49,003 nt of DNA from contig QEOQ01000339.1 in NCBI GenBank assembly GCA_010279815.1, positions 70,659 to 119,661 on the forward strand. The letters run 5' to 3'. Made by a program: the position numbers and the translations under genes. Of the stretch, positions 33,633-44,500 are shown piece by piece (the first letter of the stretch is position 1; each line of letters begins with the position of its first letter). This DNA comes from Brachionus plicatilis (Eukaryota; Rotifera; Eurotatoria; Ploima; Brachionidae). The notes under the pieces are model-generated. The model saw only the letters and a program-made list of their open reading frames with translations. It ran no database searches and was not told the DNA's origin.

Positions 33633-34556
33633 AAAAAGAAAAATAAAAAAGAAAAATTTAAGTAAAAAAAATCATAAGAGACCAAAATAAAATATCTCAA
33701 TAGAGTCAGAGACATCATCTCTGGATTAGAAATACCGTTTCATTTCCACTTAGATAATTTTTAAATAAAATTTTAAATTTAAAAAAAAAATAAATTTTAG
33801 TCTATTCACTCTCTCAGTCAGGAAAGATATGTTTATATTAATAAATGAGCTTTTTAAGGTCTGTTTCACATGAAATGGGAGAATTGAGCAAAATTTGAAG
33901 ATTTGAAGATTTTGAGTACTTTGAGTATGGAAGACAAGTGGAGATTCCATTTTTAATTTAACATTTGTCTCAGTAAATTGTTTTGATTTATATTTAAGGA
34001 TTTTAAACATTTTGAGTCAAGGGTAATGTTCTCTAGACTAGGTAAATTGTGATAAGCAGAAGGTTTTTAAGGAGCTTAATGGAACTAACTTCATTTCTTC
34101 GATTCAGAATAAAAATCCTTTAATTAATTAATCAATTTAATAAATGAAGTTAATTTTTTTAAAAGAGCTAGAAATCAAAAATTTAAATTTCACTATATTC
34201 TTTGTAATCAAAAAGTTTAGCAGTAAAAGGAAAAATTCCTAAAAGATAAATTGTTTAAATTGTGCATGATTCTTTCTTTATTTTATTTTTGTTTCTGTAA
34301 ATAATTCTATAACTTTTTTTTATTTTTCTTGCTTACTTTAAAAAATACATAAGATAGTGAAGTAATTTTTTTTAAGGTACAAACATAAATAATAAAAAAA
34401 ATATAATTTTGTTCTTTATTTTTTGGAACAATTTTCATACGCTTGGCAAAGGAGCGAAAGCCCGAGTCATTATTTATTTAAATATTTATCTAAATAAAAA
34501 CGTTTATCATCATCATCATAATAATAAAACTTTTTTAAAAATTAAATAGATTAAAT

Positions 34557-35717
34557 ATGTTCTCAATAGTGCTGATAGCTTTGAGTGTCGTTGCCACAAG
34601 AATGGTAGATGCCAACTGGTGGAATTTGGGACTAAAGACTAGCTTGTTCTCGTCCAACACAGTCGCTCAAGTGCACAACTTGGCCGACTTTTGCCAGAAC
34701 CTTGACGGTTTAACTCCAGGCCAGTCGAAGCTGTGCGAGTTGTATTCAGATCACGTGACCGCCATTGCCAAAGGCGCGCGCATCGGCATCATGGAATGCC
34801 AGTGGCAATTCAGATTCAACCAGTGGAATTGCTCGACCATCTCCAACTCGAGTGTGTATGGGCCCATTATTGAGGATGTGCCGAGCAGAGAATCGGCCTT
34901 TGTGCACGCTGTTTCTGCGGCAGGCGTCTTACAAGCCATCGCCAGGTCGTGTCGAAACGGCGACATCAGCACTTGTGGCTGCAGCACCAGCAAGCGACCA
35001 GCTAATCTAAACAAAGACTGGGTGTGGGGAGGTTGCGGAGACAATGTGGAATATGGCTACAAGTTTACCAAACACTTTGTCGACATGACAGAAAAGTCAA
35101 TCAGTGACGACAAGAGGTCTCTGCAAGTGAATCGCTTGCGTTTCAGGAATCGCTTCAGAAAATCAGAGGGAAATGACCTGCAGACAAGCTTTGAAGTGAG
35201 GCGAGCCAAAGCCACAAAGCTTATGAATTTGCACAACAACGAAGCAGGACGCAGGGCAGTGTACAGAATGGTCAAAATTGAGTGCAAATGTCACGGTGTG
35301 TCCGGCTCGTGTAGCATGAAAACGTGCTGGCTAAAGTTGCCCTCATTCAGAGAAGTAGGTGATTATTTGAAGGAAAAGTACGACAGTGCCATTGAGGTCA
35401 GATATGAGCTTAGACAAAATCAACTGAGACCCAGGTATAGAAGATTCAGCAAGCCGACCAAAGAAGATTTGGTTTATATTCAAGACAGTCCTAATTATTG
35501 TAATTACAATGAAAAAAATGGAATATTGGGAACTAGTGGTCGACAGTGTAACAAGAATTCAAATGGTCCCGATGGATGCAGGATTATGTGCTGTGGTCGT
35601 GGATATTACATTCAAAAAACTATTAAAGAGGAAAAGTGCAAATGTAAATTTCAATGGTGCTGTTCCGTTAAATGTGAAACTTGTATAACTGAGGTTGAAA
35701 CTTACACTTGTAAATAA
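34557..35717 (+). CDS. Wnt5: Wnt5-type secreted ligand, intronless
   Basis: A 386-aa secreted lipid-modified signalling protein, complete from signal peptide (about 1-19) to the terminal Cys-Lys. Subfamily marks for Wnt5 are NWWNLG after the signal peptide, QWNCSTISNSSVYG, and LMNLHNNEAGRR. The Porcupine acylation site is Ser249 in KCHGVSGSCSMKTCW. Conserved cysteine blocks include STCGCS, WGGCGDN, CNKNSNGPDGCRIMCCGRGY and CKCKFQWCCSVKC. N-glycosylation sequons occur at N91 and N97. An insert of about 30 basic residues (around 183-213) lies before the FEVRRAKATKLMNLH block; Wnt5 proteins of other protostomes may be long here too. No intron interrupts the frame, which is unusual because Wnt genes are normally multi-exon. 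GC drops sharply within the gene: 34 of 60 bases at 34981-35040 against 14 of 60 at 35461-35520. Confidence 0.95.
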   Translation: MFSIVLIALSVVATRMVDANWWNLGLKTSLFSSNTVAQVHNLADFCQNLDGLTPGQSKLCELYSDHVTAIAKGARIGIMECQWQFRFNQWNCSTISNSSVYGPIIEDVPSRESAFVHAVSAAGVLQAIARSCRNGDISTCGCSTSKRPANLNKDWVWGGCGDNVEYGYKFTKHFVDMTEKSISDDKRSLQVNRLRFRNRFRKSEGNDLQTSFEVRRAKATKLMNLHNNEAGRRAVYRMVKIECKCHGVSGSCSMKTCWLKLPSFREVGDYLKEKYDSAIEVRYELRQNQLRPRYRRFSKPTKEDLVYIQDSPNYCNYNEKNGILGTSGRQCNKNSNGPDGCRIMCCGRGYYIQKTIKEEKCKCKFQWCCSVKCETCITEVETYTCK

Positions 35718-35904
35718 GGAGGAATGAGTTTTTGAATATTTACCGGAACAGCTAATTTATTTAAATTATTGGATTTTTTCTTAAATACTTTTGATTTTTT
35801 TGTTGGTCTTTGGAATGTATATTCATCCAGACATTGAATTTAGGCTCTTTTTTTGGTTCTCTTTTCAAGACGTCACTTTTCTTTATTTATGTGTGTGTAT
35901 AAAT

Positions 35905-35910
35905 AATAAA
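35905..35910 (+). promoter_or_regulatory. Candidate poly(A) signal of Wnt5
   Basis: AATAAA about 190 nt after the stop codon, followed by a GT-rich tract (TTTTTGTTTTGTTTTG) as expected downstream of a cleavage site. Confidence 0.45.
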
Positions 35911-36034
35911 TATTTTTGTTTTGTTTTGTAATGATTTTTTATTTGCACTGACTTAAAATAAAATTTTGACAAAAAAATTTTTTTTCGCTTTTGAATCATA
36001 TCCCTTAGCTTTTAAAATTGAATAATACAAGTCA

Positions 36035-37340
36035 ATGATCATTGGAATTAACCCCTTTTTAAAAATGGGTCTACCTAGTCCCCACCAACAAAAAACTGTC
36101 ACCCACAAATCAAAAATTTTCGGTTGTCCCTTAAAAGCAGAATCCGGAAAGCGGAACTCGGAATTCCGTGACCCAAATTCCGCCAAAAAAATCGAAAAAA
36201 ACATTTTTTTAATTCCGTAAAATACATACTAAAAAGCGGAATTTCCGTATATTAGGAGATTTTTTAATTCCGCTGGAATTTTTTTACGGAACTGACGGAA
36301 TTTCTAGTGGAATCTAAAAAATAAGCAAAAAAATTATTATAGTAGTATACAATAAATATCAGTTAAATTTTGTAAAGTTCCTTTCACAGCTAAAACCATA
36401 CTTTTCGCTAATTCAACTTTTACCTTTTCCAGCTCTAGTTTTAGGCCTAAATTATTTGATTTGATGACCCTTTTTCCAACGACCAGTAATACCAGAATTT
36501 ATTAACTGATATTTTTCTCGATGAGACAGACATGGAAAATAGTCAAATCTGTAATAGATCAAAAAGTAAAACAATTTTTTTGTCCAGTTTGTTCAAATGT
36601 TTGCTAAGATGATTCCACTGAGTGTGAAATTTTGGTATCATTTTGATTGTGCCAAAGAATTTTTAATTATTTTTTAGATTCTGCTCAGTGAACGTCAATT
36701 CCGTAAAAAAATTCCGGCGGAATTAAAAAATCTCCTAAAATACGGAAATTCCGCTTTTTAGAACGTGTTTTACGGAATTAGAATTTTTTTTTTTAATTTT
36801 TTTGGCGGAATTTGGGCCATGGAATTCCGGATTCCGCTTTATAGGGACCACCAAAACTTTCAGCACAAAAAAAACTTGACTAAGACAAAAACTTCTAAGT
36901 ACAAATTTTTTATAAATTTTTAAAACTGTTCAACGCACAAAAAAAAACTTCTAAACAAAGATTTTTTTTAATATCTATTAAAAACTGCCATTAAATATTT
37001 TAGATAATAAAATGCCTATGATTTTACGCAATAAAAAAGAAATTCCAAATTTTTGGAGCTTAAAAAATTCAAAAAAAATTAAACACAAAAGAAAAAACAA
37101 TGATAATTCACTGAATGATGCAGAGCTAATATTATATAAGAATGAGATAATTGATTCACCACCAAGAAAAAACTGTTACCCACAAAGAAAAATTTTTCAG
37201 CACAATAATAACTTGACTAAAACAAAAACTGCTCTCCACAAAAAAAAACGCAATGAATGATGCAGAGCCGGTATAATATGGGAATCCGACAAATTTGTTA
37301 ATAAACCTAAAAAAAAGTCGTCCAAAATTAGCTTGAAAAT
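36035..37340 (+). repeat. Diverged direct repeats encoding SPPxKNCxPQ units
   Basis: The unit CACCAACAAAAAACTGTCAC...CAGCACAAAAAAAACTTGAC (36080-36121 continued at 36853-36905) recurs at 37159-37240. A further pair is TGAATGATGCAGAGC at 37107 and 37249, about 142 bp apart. Both main copies translate alike: SPPTKNCHPQIKNF, and SPPRKNCYPQRKIFQHNNNL. An open frame of 82 codons (37012-37260) covers the second copy and is Lys/Asn-rich. Conservation at protein level suggests a former coding repeat, perhaps of a mobile element. At 37342 another GGTTGTCCTTTAAA, like the foldback's end, closes the block. Confidence 0.5.
36122..36852. mobile_element. 731 bp foldback transposon, 9 bp target duplication
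   Basis: The ends are GGTTGTCCCTTAAAAGC on the left and the complement of GGTGGTCCCTATAAAGC on the right. The two arms then repeat AATCCGGA, AATTCCG, CCCAAATTCCGCC and CGGAATTTCCGTAT in inverted order for over 150 bp each. The flanks are AAAATTTTC and AAAACTTTC, a 9 bp duplication with one change. A local paralogous copy of the empty site exists at 37159-37235, which fixes the boundaries. No transposase is encoded. The 8-9 bp duplication fits hAT, Merlin or Mutator; ends alone do not decide. Confidence 0.85.
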
Positions 37341-37627
37341 TGGTTGTCCTTTAAATAGATTTTAACTTAATTTTTTTTATTTATTTAATATTTATTTTTT
37401 AATTTATAAACACTATTTGAATAAATTATATAACAAATTTATTAAATTTTTTTCACAACAAAAAATTGTGTTAACCAGTTATTTGGTTAAATATGAAAAA
37501 ATTATTTTTTTTAATTCGGCACAAACAAACTGATTTTTGTAGTGATTTGTGTTAAAAATTTTTGGGTTTGTGGTGAAAAATTTTTTGGGTTTGTGGTTTA
37601 AAATTTTTTATTTTTGAATATAAAAAA

Positions 37628-37758
37628 NNNNNNNNNNNNNNNNNNNNNNNNNNNNNNNNNNNNNNNNNNNNNNNNNNNNNNNNNNNNNNNNNNNNNNNNN
37701 NNNNNNNNNNNNNNNNNNNNNNNNNNNNNNNNNNNNNNNNNNNNNNNNNNNNNNNNNN
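37628..37758. other. Assembly gap, 131 N
   Basis: A run of N. It lies beside a large foldback and low-complexity sequence, which probably broke the assembly. Confidence 0.99.
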
Positions 37759-37809
37759 CTTATTTAGTGATGATTTTATTGTTTTCTTATTTGTCTTAAG
37801 TTATGAAAT

Positions 37810-39690
37810 CGAATATTCATATTCGAAGCGATATTCGAATAAGTAGTCTTTCGAATGAAGATTAGATTTGAATTTTATTTTTGAATATAAAAAATTTCGA
37901 AAAATAGGCTTGAAAATTTATTTATTTTAATTAAAATTGAATCTCAAAATATTCGAATTAAAATTTGGAAAAAGAAAAATTTTAAATCGAAAACGAATAC
38001 AATAAATATTCATTTTAATATTTGAAAAGAAAAATTAATCAAAAAAATAATTGAAAAAAATTTAAACAAAACAATTTCATATAATTAGTTGAACTGCAAT
38101 TCTACTTTGATGCCAGAAGTGTGCCAGATTTTCACCAGACAACACAAGTTTTAAAATATGTTCCGGACTTATTTTATTATGACATTCCCATCCACTGTAT
38201 CTGGCACCAGAAAATAGTTGTCTGATTAAACAGAGGCTGCAAGAGTCTACAAAACTAAATATTCAATTTTTTGGTTTCATTTTTTGTGTTTGAATTACAA
38301 AATGGATCAATGTTGAAATAACATTGAAAAAGTGCCATGTTTCAAATTATTTTTTCAAGTTTCAAATAAAAAAATAATTTTAAGTAAATATTGCAAGAAT
38401 TTTCGTATTTGAAATTAAACTCTTTAGTAAGATAAAATGGGCTTAATTGTTATTTGAAAATTTGAAAAAAATATTGAATTTTCTTTTTTTTCTTTTAAAT
38501 AGTTCATTTAGATTTAAATTTATATTCAATCGTTGAAAAAATTTGATTTAGTCTGTATTAATTTTGACTTGTGATAATTGACGTTCGTTTGATCTATTTT
38601 GACAAAAACTCAATTTAAATGGAAAACAGAGCGAAGAAAGTTTTTAAAAAAAGATATTACTATAAGGCTTATCATATCACAAACTCAAAAAATAAATTAT
38701 AAAATTTTTTAATTTATTTTAGAGGTTAAAATAAAATTTTAGTTTTTAAGTAAATAAAATCAATAATCAATTTAAATTTTATTGATGTTTAATTTTTTGT
38801 CTTTTTTACATCAGAAATTTTTTTTTGTTAAATAAGGTTGCAGTATTTTTTAACTATTATTTATAAGCTTTAAATTATCAAAAAATGAAGAATTTTTGTT
38901 CAATTTGTATTTGAATTTCACAATACCTACAAACAAGATTTTACAACTATTGAATATAAATTTAAATCTAAATGAATTATCTAAAAGTTAAAAAAGTTCA
39001 AAAAAGTATTTTCAATATTTTTTTCAAATTTTCAAATAATAATTAAACCCATTCTATTTCACTAAAGAGTTCAATGAAAATTTGCCCCTGATTAACTTTT
39101 AGGTCAGTAAAATTTTTTTAACTTATCAATAAAGATACCTTGTGCATATTTTTTTCCGAATATTTAAAATACTTTTTCAATATTTTTGTTCCAGAAATTA
39201 CCAAGGTTAAGTTTGGAAAAAAAAATTATTGACAAATTTAATATTACATTACATTCTTTTTAAAATCAAGGTAAAATGAAACTAAGCATAAAATTTTTTT
39301 TGCATTACTAAAGTTTCCAAATCATTGAAAAAGATGATGATGGAGAAGAGCTGAGTCATTCTGTTACATTGGTTGTCAGACTGGTGGAAGAATATGGAGA
39401 GGCTTTCGAATCAAGACATATAGACAATTCAATTTATTTTTTTAATCTTTATCTTATTTATTTTTTTCTACTATTTTCAAATTTTCAATGTCAATTCTGT
39501 ATTCAACTTTGAATGTTTTGAAATTAATAGTTGAATTTATCTAAAATTCAAGTAACTTTTTAGATTTAAGTAAATTTTAGTTTAAAAAAAAGGTATTTTC
39601 GAACTTAATTTCAAAAATAAAAATAAATCAAATCTAAATTCAAATGAATCTTAAATTCAAGATTTTATTCGAAAATACTTCTTTTTCAAT
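37810..39690. repeat. Large foldback, about 1.9 kb, two sets of arms
   Basis: The inner arms, 38413-38533 and 38945-39075, are inverted repeats at high identity (for example ATTGAATATAAATTTAAATC on the right against its complement on the left), separated by about 410 bp. The outer arms, around 37855-37905 and 39587-39690, are also inverted but more diverged (GATTTGAATTTTATTTTTGA against TCAAAAATAAAAATAAATCA). No target duplication is evident and nothing is coded. It is likely an old non-autonomous DNA element or an inverted duplication. Confidence 0.6.
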
Positions 39691-39977
39691 AGTCCTTTCA
39701 AATTTTGTATTTATTCAAATTTGAATTTGTGTCTAAAAAACTTTTTCGATTTAATCACTAGATATTTAGGTTATCTGGAAGCTGTTGGACTAAAATTCAT
39801 TTTAATTTTAGAACTGTGACAATTCGCTTTTACAGTCTCTGATTTTCCAAAAAAAATGCTTTTTTTAATTTTAAAATTTTATTTTTAAAAGTTTTTAAAA
39901 AATAAAAATAGGTAAATTTACGTAAAGAAAAGAAAAGTGCTAAAATATTATTATAATAATATTTCACAAGTTGTAAT

Positions 39978-40870
39978 TAGGGATGCTTAACCGTTAACTA
40001 ATTTGGTTAACGGTTAATAATTTTAAAAATGTGGTTAACCGTTAACCGAAATTTTTAATTTGTTTAACCGTTAATTACTGAGTTAACCAAAAATTGAAAA
40101 TTGGAAAAAGCAATTTTATTTAGTTAAATTTTTTGTAATGAATATTTTGAGTCAAGTAAATAATTGATTGGAATCTTAAAAACTAAATATTTTTTTGTTT
40201 TTTAAACATAAATTCAAATTGCAAAATTATATCAAAAACCTAAATATATGCTAATGTAATGACACCAAAAATTACATATTTTTATTACTTTTCTGTAATA
40301 CAGTACATTTTAAAACTAAGTTGTACAAAAAGCGCAGCAAAACAGAATATTTAAGATTGTTCTGTTTAATAAAAATTTTATAAAATTTAGGAAAATGGAA
40401 AGTAGTGATATTTCTTCAGGCTTGGAAAGTGAATACAATCATGAGTCCAGTTATAGTTCTGAGTCGATTTCATCAGCTGATAATGAAGAGGATAGTAATC
40501 GCTCTAATCTAAGAATTGAAAATTCAGATGTAACCTCTCTTGCACGAACGATTTCTAGTCCAGATAATACTAATGATTTGTAAAAAATACCTAAAAAAAG
40601 GACATATTGATTAACTTTTTATATTAGATAGATTAATTTAATAATGTACATATTTAAAAATAGTTTAATTTGTAAAATTTTTTCTTACTTATTTAATTTT
40701 GTTACCGTTATTTTGACAAATAAAATTTATAAACTAATTTTAAACCAAATTTGAAAAATTAAAAAAAAAATTTGGTTAAAGTACTGGTTAACCAAAAAAA
40801 GTTAACTTTTAAATTTTTAGCGGTTAACTTTCGGTTAACTTGGTTAATTCTTAACCATTACACATCTCTA
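39978..40870. mobile_element. 893 bp hAT-type element with exact 8 bp target duplication
   Basis: Flanked by GTTGTAAT on both sides (39970-39977 and 40871-40878). The ends are TAGGGATGCTTAACCGTTAA and, inverted, TAGAGATGTGTAATGGTTAA. TAGRGATG termini plus an 8 bp duplication are hAT features. Many subterminal GGTTAACCGTTAAC words lie in both directions within 120 bp of each end, as for transposase binding sites. The interior contains one short Ser/Glu-rich frame (40395-40583) and no catalytic domain, so it is non-autonomous. Confidence 0.85.
40395..40583 (+). pseudogene. 62-aa acidic Ser-rich frame inside the hAT element
   Basis: It starts ATG GAA AGT AGT and reads MESSDISSGLESEYNHESSY, with further Ser/Asp-rich sequence, ending SPDNTNDL. 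TTTAG just before the ATG could be a splice acceptor. It may be a leftover terminal exon of the autonomous element's protein, now without the transposase domain. No known domain is visible. Confidence 0.35.
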
Positions 40871-40878
40871 GTTGTAAT

Positions 40879-41505
40879 AGGCTATTACAACTTGTGAAAA
40901 GAAATCACTGTCGACCATCATGTCAAATCAATACTGTTTTAATTTCTTCACACTAAAGAATTTTAAAAATTGATTAAATTAAACATTTTATTTACTTTTT
41001 ATAATAAAAAAAGTCTAAAATCGTAAAGTAGAAATTACGGCTATTAACGTAAAAATGCTTAAAAATTAAAAAGAAAATAATTTTACCTGATTATGTTTCT
41101 TTTTTGGGGATATGCATTCAGTGGCATAGCATAAGACAAGTACAAAACATTTTTTAGCATGAAAAGTCTCTTCTTTATATCAACTCTCTAAAAATTCATT
41201 TTTTTAAACATTTATTTAGCCTAATTTTTATTATTCATCGATTAAATTTTTTAGCTTTTTGTTATTTTATGGATGACTTTAATAAATTTAAATTCAAGAT
41301 TTACACTCAAAATATTATTGAATAAGAGACTTTTAAGAAAAAAAATAAAAAATTTTTAAATTAATTTTATTATGTACATGTTAAACTTAATAAATATTAA
41401 TTTAAATTCAAATGAAGTGTTAATCGGTCTTTTAAAGACATGGCTATTAAAGCCTGTTGCTAAATCTAAAAATTTAAACTTGAAAATAAAAATTTATAAT
41501 TGTAT
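40879..41505. other. 3' flank of SLC13 gene
   Basis: AT-rich DNA with no exon. It holds the presumed 3' UTR of the minus-strand transporter, with AATAAA on the minus strand at 41366-41371. Confidence 0.5.
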
Positions 41506-44500
41506 TCATGTTTTGGCAAATATAGGTTCCAACCAAACATTGCTTCCCAGAAATAAAATCAAAATTGCTAGCATTTTTAATATTAAACCAGTTAACAACT
41601 AGAAACAAAAAATAAACAAAATTTTAATCTAAACCAGAAAATTTAAGCTACCATATCCTTTAGACGTATTTTGTTTTCAGCAAGAATTAGAGCATTTGAC
41701 GGAGTTGATGCAGGTAGCATATATGAAAAATTAACTGCTATACTTTGAGAGACTAATAGATAAAAATGGCTAATTTGTGAAGCTTTAGATATTGAATCTA
41801 AAATCGGTAGCATTATTGAAGCCATTGCAACATTACTTATAAACTCGGTTCCAATCGAACTAAATAATGTTATGACCAAAAATAGCAGTAGTTTGTTTGA
41901 CGGTAAGACTGATTTAAGAACATCCCCAAACCACTTGGATAAACCAGATTCCTTTAACAAAATAATGGACGATTGACTCCAATTTTTAATTAATTATTTA
42001 AAAACCTCGCATCCTTTGGCCATTGCTAATGATCCACCCAGTAGAAGAATTAACCTCCATGGAAATAGTTTTTCTATTTCTTTCCAAGCTAGTAAAGGTT
42101 CGTAAGGCACACCTTTTAAGGGTCTATTTCTTGGCCAAGCACACATAATAATCAAAATACAAATAGCAGAAGATGAATCTGTCACAAAACTTAAAATATA
42201 TTTAAATTTTAGAACCAATTTTTATTAATTGAATTTAAAATAAAAAAGCACACCCTTTTTCAAAAATTATCTCCCATCCGGGAACAAAATAAAGGTCCCT
42301 TGTTATCCACAGCAAAACAGCCACAATAAACCAAAAAGAAACACTTATTTGTCCCCATGTATATGAACCAAGGCTATCATATTTATCTTTTATTGATTTT
42401 TGCACAAATTGTGAATTTGAATTTTTAAAAAATTCTTTCGAAAATGTTCTTAAAAATTTAATTAAAGTTAAATTTTATTAATTAAAAAAATTACCCTTTT
42501 GGAAGCCAAAGTGAACACAATGTTAGCCAGCATGATATCAAAAGAATTATGCATATCGGCAATGAGTATAGCATAAATGTAAAAAAATTAAAATTGCTAT
42601 TTTCATAGTGTTGATCGAAATAACTTTTTAAAACAATATTTGAATTAGCTCCGATTAGAGTTCCAAACCCTCCTATTACTGATGAAAAAGCAACTGAAAA
42701 ACCAAATGCTTTTGACAGATTTTTTGCTTCATTTGTCTCAAAATCATCATTTGTTTCATCATCATCTTCAATTTTGTCTGAACTAAAAACATTGTTAATT
42801 TTAAAGAAAACAAAATATTCAAAAAATTTGGCAAAATGAAAATAATTTTACTTTTTTACATTTTCCAGAGTTGTCTAAAAGTCACAAGTCTTAAGTCATG
42901 TCCAAGTACGGACTTGGACTTTAATGTTAGTGATTTTGACTTAAACCAGGCCGTTGGAAAAGCTACCTGGAACGAAAAAAAATTCATTTGGCCGTGATCA
43001 TAAGTCAAAAATTAAAGTCAAAAGACACTAAAATTAAAGCCTAAGTCCGAACTTTATGAAAAAAATCCAGATATGGACTTGACTTAAGACTTGTGTATTT
43101 AAAACAACAGTGTTTTTTTATGTTTTTTTATTTTCTAATATTTTTTGTGAAATATTTCGGAAAATTTTTATTTTGTATTTTCATGTGTAAGTTTTTTTGA
43201 AAAATTTCTGAAATATAGCGCAAAAAATATTAGAAAATATAAAATTATGAAAATTTCAGAGTTGTTTAAAATGTAAATTATTTAAATTTTGTCCAAATAA
43301 TTTATTTACTTATTTAGATTTGATATCATTTCAATACTACAAATTGAAACATTATTTTTTCTTTTTGTACCATGATATCTTGAATCAAGTTTTATTATTT
43401 CTTTTACAATAGACATAGATATGGGTAGTATCATTGAAGTAGTAGTTGTATTGGATACCCAGAGTGAAAAAAAACTTGTAGATGACATTATTCCAAGTAA
43501 TAGCCATTTAGGGTCTGATCCGATTACCATACATATTTTTAGTGCTATTTTTTCGTGTAACTTTGTTATTTTTACTGAAAGACTAATAGCTAGACTGGCA
43601 AATATAAACATAACATTATTCTTAAAAGAAAAATTAAAAAATGATTATATTAATGACGATATAATATTTCTGTCTTCAGCTAAATTTTCTTTTTACCAGC
43701 AAAATTATTTTTTATTAGAAAATTTTACATTTATATTCTAATTATTTTTTCTTACAGCTAATTTTTTAAGTTAAAAAAACATTTATAAAGAGCCCATTAT
43801 AAAACTAGAAGACTTTACAATTGCTGATCAATGTATTCTTTGTTTTACTTTGCCACTCCGAAAATCAATTAATATGTTTACCAATAGGTAAAAAACGTAA
43901 ATAAAGAATAATTTTCTGTAAAAAAAATAATAAATAATTTTGCTGTTAACAAAAAAAAATAATTGAAAAAAAATTATTAGCTTCGAATAAAAAAATAGCT
44001 GATGAAAATAATACTTTTCACAGCGAACCTGCCAGTAATTTAGACCTAGACAAAACTTTACAAAATTTTTATAATTTTAACATTTTACATTAACTTAGTC
44101 TGTAACGTTGGCGGTAACAATTACTTTTTTTAGAAATTATTACATAAGTTTACATATTACATATTACATATTACATAAGCTTCAAAAAGCACTATTCGAA
44201 CTTGTCCAGGTAATGAGATTTAACTATTAAAAAAAATTTTCCATTTGTACTTTTTATTAATTTTATAATTTTCAAAAATTGATCAAAAATTTTACTTTGC
44301 CTTTGCCTGGTCATCAATTAATTAAAATGAGTTTTACCTGGTGGTTAATATGTCGCCAACGTGACAAAACCTTGATAAATATTTATTTATTTATTTATTT
44401 TCTGTAGCTTGATAACTTTATACAAAAATTGTATTATATTTTAAATATTTATTTATTTACTGATAAAATGATAATTTATCAATTAATAAAAGGAAATGTC

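Larger units (their letters stand above)
22809..34556. other. 11.7 kb without a recognisable host gene, upstream of Wnt5
   Basis: No exon chain is supported on either strand. The region holds the short repeats, MITEs and LINE tails listed separately. Two stretches are visibly less AT-biased and less repetitive, 30070-30460 and 32640-33260. As the region lies upstream of a developmental ligand gene, they are candidates for regulatory DNA or a distant 5' UTR exon. That is inference from composition and position only. Confidence 0.45.

Noticed and set aside
34751..35287. Three open frames of 76-97 codons on both strands inside Wnt5
   Set aside because: They are shadows of the GC-rich Wnt5 coding sequence; the Wnt5 frame has full family conservation.
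35953..36220. Open frames on both strands next to Wnt5
   Set aside because: They span the end of the foldback and its flank; the sequence is explained by the repeat.
41372..41602. 76-codon plus-strand frame
   Set aside because: Antisense to the last SLC13 exon, which splices in frame and completes the transporter.
43421..43741. 106-codon plus-strand frame
   Set aside because: Antisense to SLC13 exon 2, which carries the SNT signature.
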